Shown here piece by piece: positions 7,044-9,307 of a stretch of 9,307 nucleotides of DNA; position 1 is the stretch's first letter, and every line of letters begins with the position of its first letter. The DNA is taken from contig WFTX01000173.1 in assembly GCA_015485235.1 (NCBI GenBank), forward strand, positions 1 to 9,307. The letters are read 5' to 3'. The position numbers and the translations under genes are program-made. The DNA is from Nitrospirota bacterium (GTDB lineage: Bacteria > Nitrospirota > Thermodesulfovibrionia > Thermodesulfovibrionales > JdFR-85). The notes beneath the pieces are model-generated. The model did no database searches and was not told where the DNA came from. It worked only from the letters and a program-made list of their open reading frames with translations.

Positions 7044-7055
7044 GAGGTATAGGAG

Positions 7056-7712
7056 ATGCTTGAGAAAGGGGCAAGACATTGGGCAACCCTTCTGGTCTTC
7101 CTGATGATCTTCCAGCAAACTCTCGCATTCGCAGGGGGACAGAAGGGAATGGTTAGGATCAAATCAGTGAGTAAGAGACAGGTCAAACTCAAAGCCGGCG
7201 CTCCACCAGTAAAAATCAAGATTAAGGGACAGAACCTTGATGCCATTACATCAGCAGTGGTACTCCTTAACAACAGGCCGACAGGTTTTGTAAAGGCCTT
7301 TTTGGGCCCGCCACACAAAAACCGCCGGAATATCAGACTCAGGGCAACAAAGAATGCACCCACAAAATGCTGTTATACCATCCAGGTAAGGGCAGGCGGA
7401 TTCCAGACTGTTATACCCCCAAATCTGCTAAGAATCGAAACCATCTCAACTGCTGCAGTCAGCCCCCTTTTATCGAAGAGTACAAAGAGACATGTTTCAA
7501 AGACATCCCGGGAAAAGACCACTGCCAGCACACCTGTAGTTAAAAACCTGCATCGCCAGTACAGAAAACCACGAAAGGGACCTTTGCGCATACTGTACCT
7601 GCAAACAAAAACCGGGCATTCACTACAGCGAACAGGACAGAAAAGGCAAAGTCTGAATCATCCTCGTCAGCCAAATCTAACAAGGGAAGTGGAAAACAGG
7701 GAAGTCCTTTGA
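7056..7712 (+). CDS. Exported low-complexity protein, N-terminal part (frame broken near 7546)
   Basis: The start ATG 7056 has GGGAGG (7042-7047) 8 bases upstream. Residues 1-26 form a signal peptide (hydrophobic core 11-24; likely cut after AFA at 24-26). Residues about 31-128 are beta-rich with VRIKSVSKRQVKLKAG, KIKIKGQNL, a CC pair (105-106) and LLRIETI, resembling an IPT/TIG-type Ig fold; that is a resemblance, not a match I can prove. From about 130 a Ser/Thr/Lys linker begins. After residue 163 the visible frame turns into Arg/Gln/Leu-rich text unlike the rest and ends at 7712. Reading one base back after the A-run at 7542-7546 instead gives a linker continuous with the frame of 7709-9214. 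I therefore regard codons past about 7546 in this frame as not native. No function is recognised. Its promoter suggests phosphate control. Confidence 0.7.
   Translation: MLEKGARHWATLLVFLMIFQQTLAFAGGQKGMVRIKSVSKRQVKLKAGAPPVKIKIKGQNLDAITSAVVLLNNRPTGFVKAFLGPPHKNRRNIRLRATKNAPTKCCYTIQVRAGGFQTVIPPNLLRIETISTAAVSPLLSKSTKRHVSKTSREKTTASTPVVKNLHRQYRKPRKGPLRILYLQTKTGHSLQRTGQKRQSLNHPRQPNLTREVENREVL
7542..7546 (+). other. Probable frameshift site (run of five A)
   Basis: Before this run the coding frame is that of ATG 7056; after it the frame of 7709-9214 is open from 7544. One extra A would read V-V-K-K-P-A-S-P-V-Q-K-T-T-K and join both frames into a protein of about 719 residues. The cause may be a sequencing error in a homopolymer, a true mutation or slippage; the sequence alone cannot say which. 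The frames overlap to 7709, so the exact site is inferred from composition. Confidence 0.6.
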
Positions 7713-9214
7713 AAGGTTCCGTTAAGAGTGCTGCTGATGAGGGCAAACAAAAGCCTCATGAGGTAGTAATAGTCTTTGATGGGCAGAAGTTGGCCAGGCT
7801 GATAGCCCAGAAACTGAAAGAGAAATACCAGAAACTGAGCAGTGCTGAGAAGGCAGAGTTCAGAAATGAGTTTGAAGGAATCAGGAATACAGGGGATACC
7901 ACCGCAAAGATAACCAGATTTAATGAATTTGTTGGTAAGTACCTGAATTCAAGTGACTTTGGCAAAAGAGAGGTGGAAAGTGCACTTAAAGGAGTGAGTA
8001 TTGGAGGGATATTTCATCCTGCAGGTTCTTTAGGAGGTATTCAGCAGGTAACAAGACGGTATGGGATAGGAGAAAGCACCTTAACGCCAGAACGAAGTGC
8101 CGATACGCTTGTTCAGAGTATGTATAACCTGATTACAAATAGACCCTCAATGACCGAGATGGCTGGAAGACACCGTCGGAGAAGAACTGGACAACACCGT
8201 CGGAGAAGAACTCATGCTGGTAATAGAAGTAGCGCAATACCTACTGTAACCTATTGTATAGATTGCGGAACAGGTTATCCTACACCTCCCGTCCCTTCAC
8301 CCGATAACCCATATGTAATAATGTATGTTGTAGACAAGTTTGGTAATCGCTTGTATACGGTGCATGCTGGAAAAGAAAGTAGAGTGATAGTAAAAGATGC
8401 GGAAATGACGATAAGAAGTGCAGGGTCAGACACAGGCGGCAGTAACAGTGAAGAGTCTAAAATTAAAATAGAAATGGGTGAACCTGTAATATTACCTCTA
8501 AGCGCTGTTAAGAAAGAAGGCTCTTCCGGTGGTTCTGATAAAGGTAGTTCCGGTGGTTCTGATAAAGGTAGTTCCGGTGGTTCTGATAAAGGTAGTTCCG
8601 GTGGTTCTGATGAAGGTAGTTCCGGTGGTTCTGATGAAGGTAGTTCCGGTGGTTCTGATGAAGATAGTTCTGGTGGTTCTGATCAGGGGTCCACGGAAGG
8701 TTCTGAAGGCTCATCCAGTGGTTCAGATCAGGGAACATCCGGTGAATCAGGAGGTTCTGAGGAAAAAGATGAATCTGGCATGCCGGACCCGATGGGTTAT
8801 ACTCCCGAAAGGGATTCTGGCCCGCAATCGGAGGAAGAGTGTGCCTCAGAGTGTGGTGCACAGGGATATACCTGGCTCAATAATTTCTGTTACTGCGGTG
8901 GTGAACCTTCGCGGGGCATAAAACAGCCTTCCGGTGATACTGTGCGTCCCTCACATTTTCCAATGCCTTCGCAGGATGAGACCAAAGCCTTCCTGAAAGG
9001 CAAAACGCAGACTCAGATTCTTACAGAGGGCCCCGAGGGCGGAGAACTCCCTGGTGGCTTTGGCGATATTGGTCATGACACTGCCCCATCAAGGACTCCA
9101 CCGCCACCGGTAATGCCACCGGAAGGAGAGGAAGGCAAGCCACCTGTTGAGAGCCTTGGCGGGGGAAACCCTACAAGCAACCCTGGCGTAGGGCCCTGTC
9201 TAAATTGTGATTAG
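7709..9214 (+). CDS. Exported repeat-bearing protein, C-terminal part (probably one gene with 7056)
   Basis: The only start here is a TTG at 7709 overlapping the previous stop, without a proper ribosome site or signal peptide; the same frame is open upstream to 7544 and encodes a Lys/Ser/Thr linker, so this is most likely the rest of the gene begun at 7056. Numbered from 7709: a charged helical region (about 17-95, with LARLIAQKLKEKYQKLSS), then SIGGIFHPAGSLGG (97-110), a doubled Arg-rich block (153-168), TYCIDCGTGYPTPP (181-194), a beta-rich stretch (about 201-266), seven 8-residue GSSGGSDK-type repeats (271-326) with decayed copies, a four-Cys module (Cys378, 382, 394, 396), and a Pro/Gly tail ending PCLNCD. 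Codon use is more AT-rich than in the metabolic genes. I do not recognise a family; a secreted or surface protein is the natural guess. Confidence 0.7.
   Translation: MKGSVKSAADEGKQKPHEVVIVFDGQKLARLIAQKLKEKYQKLSSAEKAEFRNEFEGIRNTGDTTAKITRFNEFVGKYLNSSDFGKREVESALKGVSIGGIFHPAGSLGGIQQVTRRYGIGESTLTPERSADTLVQSMYNLITNRPSMTEMAGRHRRRRTGQHRRRRTHAGNRSSAIPTVTYCIDCGTGYPTPPVPSPDNPYVIMYVVDKFGNRLYTVHAGKESRVIVKDAEMTIRSAGSDTGGSNSEESKIKIEMGEPVILPLSAVKKEGSSGGSDKGSSGGSDKGSSGGSDKGSSGGSDEGSSGGSDEGSSGGSDEDSSGGSDQGSTEGSEGSSSGSDQGTSGESGGSEEKDESGMPDPMGYTPERDSGPQSEEECASECGAQGYTWLNNFCYCGGEPSRGIKQPSGDTVRPSHFPMPSQDETKAFLKGKTQTQILTEGPEGGELPGGFGDIGHDTAPSRTPPPPVMPPEGEEGKPPVESLGGGNPTSNPGVGPCLNCD
8171..8212 (+). repeat. 24-bp-period duplication encoding an Arg-rich motif
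   Basis: The 18 bases at 8171-8188, starting CACCGTCGG and ending AGAACT, are repeated exactly at 8195-8212. The repeat is in frame and gives HRRRRT twice. The 24-bp period equals that of the larger repeat array in the same gene, although the sequences are unrelated. Confidence 0.85.
8519..8686 (+). repeat. Seven 24-bp tandem repeats encoding GSSGGSD(K/E/Q)
   Basis: Seven in-frame 24-bp units begin at 8519, 8543, 8567, 8591, 8615, 8639 and 8663; units 2-6 are nearly identical and units 1 and 7 have drifted. Each encodes G/D-SSGGSD plus one charged or polar residue, in the order K, K, K, E, E, E, Q. Decayed copies (SSSGSDQG and similar) continue to about 8765. It is a flexible hydrophilic linker that probably changes length by slippage. 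Confidence 0.95.
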
Positions 9215-9232
9215 GTTTTACACCTTTCATGG

Positions 9233-9263
9233 AGGCAGGCCATTCATCCGGCCTGCCTTTTTT
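9233..9263 (+). terminator. Intrinsic terminator after the exported-protein gene
   Basis: AGGCAGGCC (9233-9241) pairs perfectly with GGCCTGCCT (9250-9258) around an 8-base loop, followed by six T (9258-9263). It lies 18 bases after the stop at 9212-9214 and ends the transcript. Confidence 0.93.
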
Positions 9264-9269
9264 AATTAT

Positions 9270-9304
9270 CTGTAACCTTTTTGTAACCTCTCCTGTGGTA
9301 TAAG
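9270..9304 (+). promoter_or_regulatory. Second PhoB-box-like promoter, for a gene beyond the window
   Basis: CTGTAAC (9270-9276), four bases, TTGTAAC (9281-9287), 11 bases, TATAAG (9299-9304). Spacing is identical to the promoter at 6944-6978, and the 11-base spacers are also alike (CTCCCCTGTGT against CTCTCCTGTGG). It begins 6 bases after the terminator T-run, so it must serve the next gene to the right. Confidence 0.6.
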
Positions 9305-9307
9305 AAG

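Noticed and set aside
7538..7550. Programmed -1 frameshift at GTTAAAAAC
   Set aside because: In the zero frame the P-site codon AAA would re-pair with TAA after slipping back, a poor match to the X-XXY-YYZ rule; no clear downstream stimulator was seen.
8519..8686. CRISPR array
   Set aside because: The units are contiguous 24-bp coding repeats with no unique spacers.
8508..8921. Open frames on both strands across the Gly/Ser repeats
   Set aside because: A 24-bp period is a multiple of three, so all frames stay open through the array; the shadow peptides are simple repeats with no start signals.

Overview
The window reads as a chromosomal segment of a Gram-negative anaerobe rich in c-type cytochromes. 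Nitrospirota (Thermodesulfovibrio-like) or a deltaproteobacterial relative would fit, but this is inferred only from gene content (multiheme cytochromes, HAMP modules, an EGY-like site-2 protease) and moderately GC-rich codon use; no marker fixes the taxon.

Layout, all on the + strand. (1) 1-759: the end of a SprT-like zinc metallopeptidase, then dtd (D-aminoacyl-tRNA deacylase). (2) 760-1235: a gap with no convincing gene and at most one weak promoter element. (3) 1236-3658: a tight four-gene block in which a two-pass membrane HAMP protein with no output domain is followed by a multiheme cytochrome c, twice. The cytochromes have 7 and 4 hemes. Both pairs overlap by ATGA, the two HAMP proteins are paralogous, and the 4-heme cytochrome matches the first four hemes of the 7-heme one in spacing and motifs. 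The block looks like a duplicated membrane redox or redox-signalling module. (4) 3767-6936: nadA, rimO and an M50 site-2 protease, contiguous or overlapping. The first two encode iron-sulfur enzymes. (5) 6937-9263: a single transcription unit for a large exported, low-complexity protein, then a strong intrinsic terminator. (6) 9264-9307: the promoter of an unseen next gene.

Two points stand out in the last part. First, the exported protein appears as two overlapping reading frames (7056-7712 and 7709-9214) that are best read as ONE gene broken by a one-base shift at a run of five A at 7542-7546. With six A, the frame runs from the signal peptide and Ig-like domain, through a Lys/Ser/Thr linker, into the large C-terminal part. 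Second, its promoter carries an 11-bp direct repeat (CTGTAAC-N4-TTGTAAC) 11 bp upstream of a -10 hexamer. That is the layout of a PhoB box, and it recurs almost base for base at 9270-9304 in front of the next gene. The window may therefore contain part of a phosphate-starvation regulon of exported proteins with no recognised function.

The best candidates for undescribed biology are the duplicated HAMP/multiheme-cytochrome pairs and the Pho-box-controlled, repeat-bearing exported protein.
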